Below are positions 27,033 through 36,594 of a stretch of DNA of 61,701 bases, in pieces. The notes below the pieces were generated by a model. The model was not told where the DNA came from. It searched no databases and worked only from the letters and a program-made list of their open reading frames with translations. Origin of the DNA: Polyangiaceae bacterium (lineage in GTDB: Bacteria > Myxococcota_A > Polyangia > Polyangiales > Polyangiaceae); the NCBI GenBank assembly GCA_025937895.1, contig JAICQL010000019.1:1-61701 (forward strand), read 5' to 3'. Both the position numbers and the translations under genes were made by a program. The number at the start of each line of letters is the position of its first letter. Within the stretch, counting starts at the first letter, position 1.

Positions 27033-27914
27033 TCAGCCGCCTCCCCGCGCGATCTTGCGCAGCTGCGTGGCGTTGAGCCAGGCGTCGCTGTCTCCCCACT
27101 CGATCTTGGCCAGGGCTCCGCGCGTGTCCACGATGTGCACCAGCGAACCCTCCGGCACCTTGTCCCCCGCTGCATCCAGCGCCGAGGGGCCGCGCGCACT
27201 GGTCATCGGGCGCCCCTCTGCGTCGAGCAAGCGCGCCTCTTCCACGATCACCACCGCCGGCGTGAAGTCGCGGCGCAGATGCCGCGCCGCCGCGGCCATG
27301 CTGCCCCCCAGCAGCAGCAAGCAGCCGCCCGCCACCGCCGCGATGCTGCCGCCCAGCCGCGTCTCGTGCGACTTGAGGAACAGGCGCGCGCCCAGGCCCA
27401 GCCCCAGCAGCACGGAGCCCAGCAGGCCCACTGCCGCCCACGCACCCTCGCCGATCAAGCCAGTCAGCGCCCGGAGCAGGCGCGGGCGAGCCACCACCCC
27501 GTCCTGCGCCTTGGCTCGCCGCTCCGAGAGCGTCTCCCGGATCCGCTGCAACACCAGCCGCGCCTCCTCGTCGTCCGGAGCCAGCGCCAGCGCCTCTTCG
27601 AACGCGGCCGCGGCCTGGCCCAGATCGGCGGGCTTGCGCGCCGTCGACTCGGCGCGGCCCAGGTACGCCACGCCGCGATCGAAGCTCAAGGTCGCGTGCA
27701 CCAGCCCCTGATCCGACCAGTGCTCGAGCTGATCGATGGCCTCGCTGAACGCACCGCGCTGCAGGGCTGCTTGGACCTGGCCGAGCTCTGCCGGGCTGGG
27801 CGGCTGCTGAGCCGCGCCCCTTGCGCTGGCCAGCAGCACCACGGCAGCCAGCGGCAGCCACCAGCACGCGGCGCCGGGCTGCAACAGCCGCCGACTCCAG
27901 ACACGCCCGGTCAC
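27033..27914 (-). CDS. batE: BatE-like protein: TPR, membrane helices, SH3-like domain
   Basis: This is a 293-residue protein. A signal/anchor helix (about 15-36) is followed by a TPR-like section (QAALQRGAFSEAIDQLEHWSDQGLVHATLSFDRGVAYLG; AFEEALALAPDDEEARLVLQR). Two adjacent membrane helices (about 155-175 and 188-205) and a C-terminal SH3-like beta domain (VPEGSLVHIVDTRGALAKIEWGDSDAWLNATQLRKI) complete it. That order matches BatE. It overlaps the BatD stop region by four bases. Likely role: periplasmic scaffold of the Bat complex. The symbol follows family resemblance. Confidence 0.78.
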   Translation of the reverse strand: MTGRVWSRRLLQPGAACWWLPLAAVVLLASARGAAQQPPSPAELGQVQAALQRGAFSEAIDQLEHWSDQGLVHATLSFDRGVAYLGRAESTARKPADLGQAAAAFEEALALAPDDEEARLVLQRIRETLSERRAKAQDGVVARPRLLRALTGLIGEGAWAAVGLLGSVLLGLGLGARLFLKSHETRLGGSIAAVAGGCLLLLGGSMAAAARHLRRDFTPAVVIVEEARLLDAEGRPMTSARGPSALDAAGDKVPEGSLVHIVDTRGALAKIEWGDSDAWLNATQLRKIARGGG

Positions 27915-29926
27915 GCTCGCGCCTCATCCAGGTCGGAGGCCAGCTGCGGCCTGCGCGCGGGCTGTTTCAACAAGCGTCTCACCAGTGGCTCGGCCTGAGC
28001 CAGCAGCGCCCCAACCGCGCTGCTCTCGGCGGCGTTTCCCGCCAGGCGCAGCTCTGCAGCTCGTCCGAGCAGCTGCGCCACCTGGGCCGCCTGCTCCGGG
28101 CTCAGGCCCTCTGCCGCCAGGCGCGGCTCCAGCTCGCTGCGCAGCAGCGCCCGCGCGCGCAGCCCCGTGCTCCACTCGATGGCCAGATACAGGGCGCGCT
28201 CCGCGGCGCTGAGCGCGCGGTCCAGCTCGCCACGCGCCAGAGCCTGGTGCGCCTCTGCCAGCGAGCGCTGCGCGTGGGTGGCCTGCGACTGTTCGCGCCG
28301 CTCGCGCCGGGCACGCAGGCGCCGCCGTGCCGAGCTCAGCCCCGCCCCGAGCAGCACCAGGCCGGGCGGCACCGCGAGCGACCACCAGAAGCCGGCATGA
28401 TCAGTCCAGGGGCGAGAGCTGCTGTGCGGCGCGAGCTCAGCGCGAAATTGCACCAGCTCGGAGAGCCGCGGACCGCTCTCTGCGGCCAGCGGCGCTTCGG
28501 GTTGCGAGCCCCCGGGCGCGGGCTCCACCAGGACCTGGCCGAGCTCCACCGGCTGCGAGCGGTAGCGCTGCGCCGCCGGATCATAAAAGGTGAGCCCGAG
28601 CCGCCCGAGATCCACCGTTCCCGGTCGGGTGAGCCGCACGACATAGTTGAAGGTGCGCGAGCCGCCCACCATGCTGCCACTGGTGACCATGTCGTCACGC
28701 AAGGTCGGCTGCAGCCACTCCACGCCTGCTTGCTCCGGCAGCTTGAGCGCACCCGGCAGGCGGCCCGTGCCCTCGACCCGCGCCGTCACCGCGATCGAGC
28801 CACCGGCGGTGATCTTGCGCGGCTCCACCACCGCGGTCAGCCGAAAATCACCAACGTCACCTGCGTAGCCCGGCGGGCGCCCCTGCGCCGGAGGCTCGCT
28901 CACCTCCACCGTGAGCGTGGGGCTACTGCGGCGCAGGCCCTGCGCGCTGCGTGAGGAGTACCGCCGCCCCAGGAACCCGAGCTCCAGGGGACCTATCTCC
29001 AGCCGCCCGGCACGCAGCGGAAACAGGGCAATCTCGCGGACCTTCACCATGATCCACCGCTGGCCATCGCGCGTGTACTGATAGACGGGCTGGCGACTCG
29101 GATCTTCCACCAGCCTCAGCGCCAGAAAGTCGGGGTGGCTCGGCTCATGCGAGCCCGGCGCCTCCTGAAACACGCTCTGCGAGCCATGCGCGTAGATGCT
29201 GAGGGTCAGCTGCTGGCCCACCACCGCCCGCTGCGGGGTGAGGCGCGCATCGAGGAACGCCAGCGAGTCCGGCAACGTCTCCGGGATCAGCTCGGGCGCT
29301 GCCTGTGGCAGGCGATCAAACCCACCGCCTCCACCGCGCAGGCGATCGAACAGATCGTCGAAGGCGTCGTCCGTGCCGAAGGGATCGAAGGGGCCAAACA
29401 GGGACCCCGGGGAGCGGCGCCCACGGCGCTGCTGGCGCTGCGTGCGCTGCCCCTCCGGCACGACGCGGATCTGCACCGGCCGCGCCTGTTGCCGGCGGCC
29501 CTCCGCCAGCACGCTGCCGGGGCCGATGCTGTACACGCCGGCGCGCGTGGCGGTCAGCTGCCAGGTGGCGCTGATACCGCTCTGCCGCACCATCCGGAAG
29601 CCCGAGATGGACACCTGCTGGCGGGTGCCGACGCTGGGACCGCGCAGCTCGAAGCTGTTGGGCACCACCAGCTCCGGGTGGGTGGGCGCCTCCCCGTCCG
29701 AGCTCATCGCGTCCAGCTGCACGTCGAAGGTCTCCCCTACCGCCACCTCCGGGCTGCTCACCTGCAGCTCGAGCTCGAGCTGCGCCCGGGCCAGGCCGGC
29801 GCTGCTGGAAAGCAAGAAGAAGGGCACCAGCCAGGAGAGCAGCAGCGGAGCCAGGCGCAGCACGCCGCCCGCGTCAGGGGCGCGCCGTGCGCCGCGCAGA
29901 GCGCTGTGGAGCTGCCGGGCTGTCAT
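27911..29926 (-). CDS. batD: BatD-like oxygen-tolerance protein
   Basis: This is a 671-residue envelope protein. A signal peptide (about 1-48) is followed by the BatD beta-sandwich repeats (LELQVSSPEVAVGETFDVQL; PGSVLAEGRRQQARPVQIRVV; RLTPQRAVVGQQLTLSIYAHGSQSV; ITAGGSIAVTARVEGTGRL). A membrane helix (about 510-530), a basic stretch and a helical C-terminal domain follow. In Bacteroides and Leptospira BatD belongs to the Bat (aerotolerance) complex; its molecular job is not settled. The gene begins ten bases after the BatB/C stop and overlaps BatE by four. Confidence 0.88.
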   Translation of the reverse strand: MTARQLHSALRGARRAPDAGGVLRLAPLLLSWLVPFFLLSSSAGLARAQLELELQVSSPEVAVGETFDVQLDAMSSDGEAPTHPELVVPNSFELRGPSVGTRQQVSISGFRMVRQSGISATWQLTATRAGVYSIGPGSVLAEGRRQQARPVQIRVVPEGQRTQRQQRRGRRSPGSLFGPFDPFGTDDAFDDLFDRLRGGGGGFDRLPQAAPELIPETLPDSLAFLDARLTPQRAVVGQQLTLSIYAHGSQSVFQEAPGSHEPSHPDFLALRLVEDPSRQPVYQYTRDGQRWIMVKVREIALFPLRAGRLEIGPLELGFLGRRYSSRSAQGLRRSSPTLTVEVSEPPAQGRPPGYAGDVGDFRLTAVVEPRKITAGGSIAVTARVEGTGRLPGALKLPEQAGVEWLQPTLRDDMVTSGSMVGGSRTFNYVVRLTRPGTVDLGRLGLTFYDPAAQRYRSQPVELGQVLVEPAPGGSQPEAPLAAESGPRLSELVQFRAELAPHSSSRPWTDHAGFWWSLAVPPGLVLLGAGLSSARRRLRARRERREQSQATHAQRSLAEAHQALARGELDRALSAAERALYLAIEWSTGLRARALLRSELEPRLAAEGLSPEQAAQVAQLLGRAAELRLAGNAAESSAVGALLAQAEPLVRRLLKQPARRPQLASDLDEARA

Positions 29927-29936
29927 GGCTCTTCGT

Positions 29937-32024
29937 TCACTTATCTTCTACCACTCGCCGCACCCGGCCGCGCTGGGCTCGTGCTGCCTCCTGCTGCACC
30001 GTAGGCGCTCGCTCCAGCTGGTCCAGGGCTTTCTCATCCTGGCTCAGGGAAAGCCCGTGCTCCTGCTGGGGAGGAGGCTGCTGCTGGCCATCGGGGGGCT
30101 GCTGCTGGGGCTGCTCGCCCTGCTGATCCTTTTGCTGGTCGGGGCTCTGTTGCTCCTGGTTCTGGTCGGGCTGCTTCTGGTCCTGCTTCTGCTCCTGCTG
30201 ATCTCGATCCTGCTGCTGGTCGTTCCGGTCTTGATCCTCGGGCGGCGAGGGCTGACCGCCATCGGAGCGCGGCGGCTGGTCGGAGGGGCCGCCATCGCCG
30301 GGTGGGCCTGCATCCGGTGGCGGCGGAGGCTCGTCCTCCTCGGCCCTGCGCAGCGCGAGTGCGCGATTATGTGCTGCATCTCGCCCCACCGCCGGCGCCG
30401 TCTCTGCCTCCTGACCCGGGACTAGCTCGAGCGCGCGGTTATAGTGAGCGACGGCAGCCTTGTACTCGCGACGCAGGAACTCCAGGTTGCCGAGCAGGTA
30501 GTGCGCCTCTGCCAGCTGCTCCAGCGGCACGTTGCGGCGCGCCACGATCTGCTCCAGCACCGAGAGCGCACAGGACACCTCGGCACTGCGCAGCGCCAGG
30601 AGCTGCGGGTTGTCCTTCTGCCGGCCCACGTCCTCGCCGAAGCGGCTGCCGTAGCGCTCCGCGATCCGAAAGAGCGCCAGCCCCAGATCGAAGCTCGCTT
30701 GTGGCCGCTCGCCCACCAGCGGCGGCGCACCGATCGTGCCCTCCTGGCACAGACCGGTGCCCAGATAGTCGCTCAAGAGCTGCACGGCGGCGCCCGCGTC
30801 CTGAGCCTCCAGAGCGGCGATGCCGCGATCGACCTGCGGCGCCCGCCGGGTGAACACGCGGTCGACGGCCTTGGAGTCGCAGCCGGCGAGCTGCAGGCAG
30901 AGCAGCGCACCGGAGACCACCAGCAGGACTGCCACGCTGCCAGCCCCTTCGCCGGCGAGCGCAGCGCTGCTACCAGCCTTCTTTGCCTCGCTCGCGCCCG
31001 ACTTGCGCCGGCGCCGCCAGACCTCCGGCACGAACGCCTCCAGCAAGATGCACAGCAAGGCCAGCCCCAGCGGATACGCGTACACGTCCGCGTAGACGGT
31101 CTCCACCCGCTCCGAGAGCTCCTGGGTCATCATCGCGCGCAGACGCCGGGTCACCTCCTGGATGCCCGTGCTGCCGCTCTCGCTGCGCACCACGTTGCCG
31201 CCAGTCAGCTCGGCGATCTGAGTCAGCTGGCGCTCGCCCTCCGCCGAGAGCGAGGTTGTCATGATCTCCCCCGACTCGTTGCGGCGCAGGCCCCGGTTGA
31301 TGCCCTGCTCGTCGATCTCCGGGATGGGCTCCGGCGTGCGGCCGCCGATCTGCACCACGTAGATGCTGATGCCTGCTTCCTTCGCAGAGCGCGCGCTCTG
31401 CTCAGGATCACCCTCCAGATCCTCGCCGTCCGTCACCAGCACCATCACGCGCCGGTGCTTCTGCGACTGCGGATCCCTCTCCAGCAGCGAGCGGCCTGCC
31501 TCCAGCGCGCGCGCGATGGCCGTGCCACCCACCGGCATGTCATGTGGCGTCAGCTGGCGGAAGAACTGCGCGATGGCTCCGCCGTCGCTGGTCAGCGGAA
31601 AGCTCAGCGGCTCGCCGGCAAAGGCCACCGCGCCGAAGCGCGCGCCGGGCAGCTCGCTGATCAGCTGCGCCACCTCGGCCTTCGCCCGCTCGCTGCGATT
31701 GGGCGCCACATCGCGCGCGAACATGCTCTTCGAGTAGTCGAGCGCGATGATCACGTCGAGGTTGGTTGCGGGGATGCGCCGCGTGCCCCAGCCGTACTGC
31801 GGCTGCGCCAGCGCGGCAAAACAAGCGATCAGCCCGAGCACGCTCAGCGCGCCCTTGAGCGCCCGGCGCGAGCCCACCCGCGCGGTGAGCAGGCCCTCCA
31901 CCAGCGCGTCTTGCCCGAAGCGCCGCCGAGCCCGCACGCCCGCCAGAGCCCCGAGCACCAGCAGCCCGCCGACGGCCAAAGCCAGCAACGCACCCAGCAG
32001 CCAGAGCGGCTGAGCAAACTTCAC
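29937..32024 (-). CDS. BatB-BatC fusion: VWA membrane protein plus TPR domain
   Basis: This is a 695-residue protein. It has N-terminal helices (about 5-30, 55-75), a VWA domain with MIDAS DYSKS and LVTDGEDL (about 85-290) and a membrane helix (about 315-335), the BatB layout. After a basic loop comes a second hydrophobic segment ending LQLAGC (Cys382), which looks like a lipoprotein signal. TPR helices (about 390-545) and a Gln/Pro/Asp-rich disordered tail (about 565-660) follow, the BatC layout. An in-frame GTG at 30933-30935 with GAAGGGG eight bases upstream could restart translation to give a separate BatC lipoprotein of about 332 residues. It overlaps BatA by four bases. Confidence 0.88.
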   Translation of the reverse strand: MKFAQPLWLLGALLALAVGGLLVLGALAGVRARRRFGQDALVEGLLTARVGSRRALKGALSVLGLIACFAALAQPQYGWGTRRIPATNLDVIIALDYSKSMFARDVAPNRSERAKAEVAQLISELPGARFGAVAFAGEPLSFPLTSDGGAIAQFFRQLTPHDMPVGGTAIARALEAGRSLLERDPQSQKHRRVMVLVTDGEDLEGDPEQSARSAKEAGISIYVVQIGGRTPEPIPEIDEQGINRGLRRNESGEIMTTSLSAEGERQLTQIAELTGGNVVRSESGSTGIQEVTRRLRAMMTQELSERVETVYADVYAYPLGLALLCILLEAFVPEVWRRRRKSGASEAKKAGSSAALAGEGAGSVAVLLVVSGALLCLQLAGCDSKAVDRVFTRRAPQVDRGIAALEAQDAGAAVQLLSDYLGTGLCQEGTIGAPPLVGERPQASFDLGLALFRIAERYGSRFGEDVGRQKDNPQLLALRSAEVSCALSVLEQIVARRNVPLEQLAEAHYLLGNLEFLRREYKAAVAHYNRALELVPGQEAETAPAVGRDAAHNRALALRRAEEDEPPPPPDAGPPGDGGPSDQPPRSDGGQPSPPEDQDRNDQQQDRDQQEQKQDQKQPDQNQEQQSPDQQKDQQGEQPQQQPPDGQQQPPPQQEHGLSLSQDEKALDQLERAPTVQQEAARAQRGRVRRVVEDK
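30933..30950 (-). promoter_or_regulatory. Possible internal ribosome binding site and GTG start (BatC)
   Basis: On the minus strand GAAGGGG (30950-30944) lies eight bases before an in-frame GTG (30935-30933) at codon 364 of the BatB-BatC gene. The GTG directly precedes a hydrophobic stretch ending in LAGC. This could produce free BatC lipoprotein as well as the fusion. The n-region lacks a basic residue, which weakens the case. Confidence 0.4.
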
Positions 32025-33181
32025 GGGAACCTCCGCAGGAGCAGGGCGCGCAGCACGGCGTCGAGCGCCAGCAGCAGGACACCGGGCAGCAGCAGGTAGC
32101 GGTACAGATCCTCGAACGTGGCCACGTTGCCCTCGAACTTGGTCTTCTCCAGGCGATCGAGCACGTCGTGCAAGCTGGCCTGCAGCCCGCGGGCGTCGCT
32201 GGCCACGTAGCTCTCCCCGCCCGTCTTCTTCGAGATGGTCTCCAGCAGCTCCGCGTTGACCGGGAAGAAGCGGGTCGAGTAGCGCGGCTGCCCGAACAGA
32301 TCGAAGCCGTCCTGCACCTCGGCCTGATCGCCGGCGCCGATCTGCACCGTGTACACGCGCGCGCCCACGACCGTGGCCAGGTGCGCCGCGTACTCCGGCG
32401 ACAGCTCACCGGCGTTGTTGTCGCCGTCGGTGAGCAGGATCACCGCCTTGCTCTTGGCCTGGCTGCGCCGCAGGCGGGCCGTGGCCACGCCCAGCGCGTC
32501 ACCGATGGCGGTGCGGCTGGCATCGATCAGATCCAGCTGCAGCCGCGACACCAGCGAGTCCAGCAGGTGATAGTCGAGGGTGGGCGGAGACAGCACGTAC
32601 GCGGACTTGCCGAACACCACGACCCCGATGCGGTCCGTCTTGCGGCGCGAGACGAAGTCGCGAATCGTGGCCTTGGCGGCGTCCAGGCGGGTCGGGCGCA
32701 CGCCCCGCTCGCGATCCGGCGCGAGCCGCGCCAGGTCCTCGGGGAAGTTCTCGATCACCGCGCGCATGGAGCCCGAGAGATCCAGCACCAGCACCAGATC
32801 GATGCCCTCTTCCTCGCTGCTCTGCGGCACGATGGCGTTGAGTGGACGGCCCAGCGCCAGCACCAGCAGCGCAAAGCCCACCGCCCGCAGCGCCGCCGGC
32901 AAATCGCGCAGCCACACCCGGGCCCCGACGGGACCGCCAGCAAAGCCCACGATCGTGCCCAGCAGCAGGCGCGGGCGCCGCGCGTCTTCACCGAAGGTGC
33001 TGCGCCAGAGCAAGGGCGGCACCACCAGCAGCCCGAGCAGGAACCATGGATGCTGCCACTCGGCGTTCGCAAGCTCGGGCCCCTTGAGCAGCGGGTAGAG
33101 CGCGCCGAGCCCGGCGGCAACCAGCAGGAAGCCCAGTAACAGCGCGAGGCGCCGGACGGTCTTGCTCATGAGCTCGTTCAT
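32021..33181 (-). CDS. batA: BatA-like VWA-domain membrane protein
   Basis: This is a 386-residue protein with membrane helices near 10-30, 45-60 and 95-112, a VWA domain with an intact MIDAS (DLSGS, then TAIGDAL, then LLTDGDNN; about 128-320) and a C-terminal helix (LLLPGVLLLALDAVLRALLL). The periplasm- or cytoplasm-facing VWA domain binds a divalent metal and partner proteins. ATG at codon 1 or 5 is possible; the first gives a 4-bp overlap with the upstream gene. Pairs with BatB next door. Confidence 0.9.
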   Translation of the reverse strand: MNELMSKTVRRLALLLGFLLVAAGLGALYPLLKGPELANAEWQHPWFLLGLLVVPPLLWRSTFGEDARRPRLLLGTIVGFAGGPVGARVWLRDLPAALRAVGFALLVLALGRPLNAIVPQSSEEEGIDLVLVLDLSGSMRAVIENFPEDLARLAPDRERGVRPTRLDAAKATIRDFVSRRKTDRIGVVVFGKSAYVLSPPTLDYHLLDSLVSRLQLDLIDASRTAIGDALGVATARLRRSQAKSKAVILLTDGDNNAGELSPEYAAHLATVVGARVYTVQIGAGDQAEVQDGFDLFGQPRYSTRFFPVNAELLETISKKTGGESYVASDARGLQASLHDVLDRLEKTKFEGNVATFEDLYRYLLLPGVLLLALDAVLRALLLRRFP

Positions 33182-34512
33182 GACCGCCCCCTCGGCACGG
33201 GTGGGGGCCCCGCTGGCGGCTCCGGCGGGCGCTGCGCTTCCGGACGCTGTGCTTCCGGACCCTGTGCTGCAGGACTCTGTGCTGCAGGACTCTGTGCTGC
33301 AGGGCCCTGCTCTTCAGGACCCTGTGCTGCCGCCCGCAGCTCGACATCGAGCGGAGTGGCCGGCTGTGGCTCTGCCATCGTGCGCCGCACGATGCTCTCG
33401 GCATCCTCCAGCACGATCTCGCACTCGGCTCGCTCGGGGGTCAGGTTGGCGAACTTGACCAGGTCGGCGCGCCGCAGCAGCCGCTCGATCTGCTGGGCCA
33501 GGTCCGCTTCCAGACGCCGCGGCCCGAGGTGCTCCAGGATCTCGCGCGTGGTGCTCTCCAGGCCGTCAAAGCCGTAGCGCTGGCCCAGGTAGTCGCGCAC
33601 CGCCTGCGACACCTCGGCAAAGTGCTGGGTGGTGAGGCCCTGCTCGATCAGCCGCCGGGCACGCACCGCGGCCAGCGCCTCCAGCGCGCGCTCCCAGGCA
33701 GGCCGCGGCGGAGGCGGCGGGGGCAGCGGGCGCTGGCGCCGCAGCCAGCGGCTGATCGCGAAGGCGATCAAGGCGCCCAGCGGCAGCGCGAGCAGCGCGC
33801 CCAGCACCACGTTCTTGGCGGCCGTCCATACCTCCAGCTGCGGGCGCGGCCCGGGGTTGGGACGCGGCGTGGCCTGCACCAGGTTCGCCGTCGGATCGTC
33901 CACGCGCACCTCGTGCTCGGAGGTGCACAGGGTGATCAGCTCGCCGCTGGCCCGCGCGATCGCGATCGGTACGCTCGGCAGGGTGAGTGTGTGTGGCCCC
34001 GCCTCCTTCGGCAGCGGCACGAACGAGAGCTCCACCGTGGTGGTGGCGCCGCCCTCACTTCTGGTGCGGGTGATGCGCGGAGCAGCAGGCCCCTCCAGCG
34101 ATGGGATGAGAAACTGCGCGCGGGTCAGCGCCTTGCCCTCGGGGCCATCCAGCTGCAGCTTGAAGCCGCCGGGCAGCACGCTCTCGCCCAGCCCGTGCTG
34201 GATCTCGAGCCGCAGCGGTGCCGCGTAGCCCGCCTTGGCGCGCTCCGGAAAGCTCTCCACCAGTGCCGGCCGCGCCTTGCCCTCGGGGATGTGCTCCACA
34301 CACGCGGACGGCGCCGGGCGCTGTGGCGGAGCGAGCGCGGCCACGCCCGCGTCGGGCGATCCACCCTGGACCTCAGCCTGTACCCCGCCCTGCCCCGCAG
34401 CCTGTGTCCCGGCCTGTGTCGCAGCCTGCGCCCCGGCGCTGCCTGCGGCGAGCACGCTCCCGAGCAACAGCAGCGTGCCGCTCGTTGCTGCCATGACTGC
34501 CGGACGCCTCAT
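33178..34512 (-). CDS. DUF4381-like membrane protein of the Bat operon
   Basis: This is a 444-residue protein in the slot between the DUF58 gene and BatA, where many MoxR/Bat operons carry a DUF4381-type gene. A signal peptide (about 1-28) and a short Gln-rich repeat (about 30-50) are followed by a beta-rich periplasmic part (about 70-205). A membrane helix (NVVLGALLALPLGALIAFAI), a Pro-rich hinge and a cytoplasmic helical domain (RARRLIEQGLTTQHFAEVSQAVRDYLGQRYGFDG) follow. The C-terminus is a seven-fold pentapeptide repeat of the type AAQ(S/G/R)P. It overlaps both neighbours by four bases. Confidence 0.72.
   Translation of the reverse strand: MRRPAVMAATSGTLLLLGSVLAAGSAGAQAATQAGTQAAGQGGVQAEVQGGSPDAGVAALAPPQRPAPSACVEHIPEGKARPALVESFPERAKAGYAAPLRLEIQHGLGESVLPGGFKLQLDGPEGKALTRAQFLIPSLEGPAAPRITRTRSEGGATTTVELSFVPLPKEAGPHTLTLPSVPIAIARASGELITLCTSEHEVRVDDPTANLVQATPRPNPGPRPQLEVWTAAKNVVLGALLALPLGALIAFAISRWLRRQRPLPPPPPPRPAWERALEALAAVRARRLIEQGLTTQHFAEVSQAVRDYLGQRYGFDGLESTTREILEHLGPRRLEADLAQQIERLLRRADLVKFANLTPERAECEIVLEDAESIVRRTMAEPQPATPLDVELRAAAQGPEEQGPAAQSPAAQSPAAQGPEAQRPEAQRPPEPPAGPPPVPRGRS
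33231..33335. repeat. 15-bp tandem repeat, seven units, C-terminus of DUF4381-like gene
   Basis: Seven units of 15 bp with the core CTGTGCTGCAGGAC run in frame through the last codons of the gene. Two central units are almost identical and the edges have diverged, the pattern expected of slippage growth. Each unit encodes one Gln/Pro pentapeptide. Confidence 0.85.
34376..34435. repeat. 12-bp tandem repeat, five units, N-terminus of DUF4381-like gene
   Basis: Five 12-bp units related to GCCTGTGTCCCG encode a Gln-containing tetrapeptide repeat just behind the signal peptide. The same gene carries a second, unrelated in-frame repeat at its other end. Confidence 0.7.
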
Positions 34513-35390
34513 CGATGCGCCCTCTTCGCCCGGCGGGCGAACAGCTCGCGCAGCGGCGCGACATAGGGCTCGTGGGTGTGCACCACGCAGTGATCCAGAC
34601 CGAATTTGTTGAACAGCGCCACGTGCTGCGCGCGCAAGGCGCCCATCGCTCGCGCATAGTGCGCACGCACCCGCGGATCCGAGGTGTCGACCAGCACGTC
34701 TTCGCCGCTCTCCAGATCCTGAAAGTTGGCCAGCCCCACGTCGGGCAGCTCCTCGTCGCGCGGGTCCGAGATCAGCACCGGCACGATGTCGTGGCGCGCG
34801 GAGGCCAGCGACAGCGCGCGCTCGTAGCCGCTCGTGAAAAAGTCGCTGATCAGGAAGGCCACGCTGCGCCGGCGCGTGACCTTGTACAGCGTCTGCAGCG
34901 CCACCTCGAGGTTCGTGCCGTGGCTCTCGGGCTGTGACGCCAAGATCTCCCGCACCACCCTCAGCACGTGCTTCTGGCCCTTCTTTGGCGGCACCAGCTT
35001 CTCCACCCGATCCGTGCTCAGGATCAGCCCCACGCGATCATTGTTCTTGATCGCGCTGAAGGCGCACAGCGCTGCCACCTCGGCAGCCACCCGGCTCTTC
35101 TGGCTGCCGCGCGTGCCGAAGTGCTTGCTGCGCGAGACATCCACGACCAGCATCACCGTCATCTCGCGCTCTTCGATGAAGACCTTCACGAAGGTCTCGT
35201 CCATGCGCGCGCTGACGTTCCAGTCGATGGTGCGGACGTCGTCGCCCGGCTGATACTTGCGCACCTCGCTGAAGGCCAGCCCCTGCCCCTTGAAGCCGGA
35301 GATGTAGTTCCCCGACAGCTGTTCGGTGGCCAGGCGGCGCGTGGTGATTTCGATTCGGCGCAGTGCCCGGAGCAGTTCCTTCGGGATCAC
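34509..35390 (-). CDS. DUF58-domain protein
   Basis: This is a 293-residue soluble protein. The hallmark GDDVRTIDWNVSARM (about residues 49-63) identifies DUF58, the near-constant partner of MoxR ATPases. A VWA-like fold follows with a degenerate MIDAS (VVDVSRSKHFG). The GTG start at 35390 is supported by GGAG eight bases upstream. It overlaps the next gene by four bases and lies 42 bp behind moxR. Confidence 0.9.
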   Translation of the reverse strand: MIPKELLRALRRIEITTRRLATEQLSGNYISGFKGQGLAFSEVRKYQPGDDVRTIDWNVSARMDETFVKVFIEEREMTVMLVVDVSRSKHFGTRGSQKSRVAAEVAALCAFSAIKNNDRVGLILSTDRVEKLVPPKKGQKHVLRVVREILASQPESHGTNLEVALQTLYKVTRRRSVAFLISDFFTSGYERALSLASARHDIVPVLISDPRDEELPDVGLANFQDLESGEDVLVDTSDPRVRAHYARAMGALRAQHVALFNKFGLDHCVVHTHEPYVAPLRELFARRAKRAHR

Positions 35391-35432
35391 ACCCGCTTCT
35401 CCTTCGGCGGTAGCGGCTCTGGCGCCACGCGC

Positions 35433-36416
<984 letters not shown>

Positions 36417-36594
36417 GCCTATAACTCCTCGAAATAACTGGCGCCTGCTGGAACACGCTCATCCCTGCTGGGGCGGCCAGTCGCGAAGGCGTATATCCCG
36501 TCGGGCCCCACCGAGACAATCAGCATGCGGTTTCTATTCCGCACGGCGTCTCACGGCGAGGCCCAATGCTGCACCCAGGCCCCCTCGGCCCGGA

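Noticed and set aside
30444..32099. A 551-codon plus-strand open frame opposite BatB-BatC and BatA
   Set aside because: Same reason: no recognisable fold and complete overlap with a clear VWA/TPR gene.
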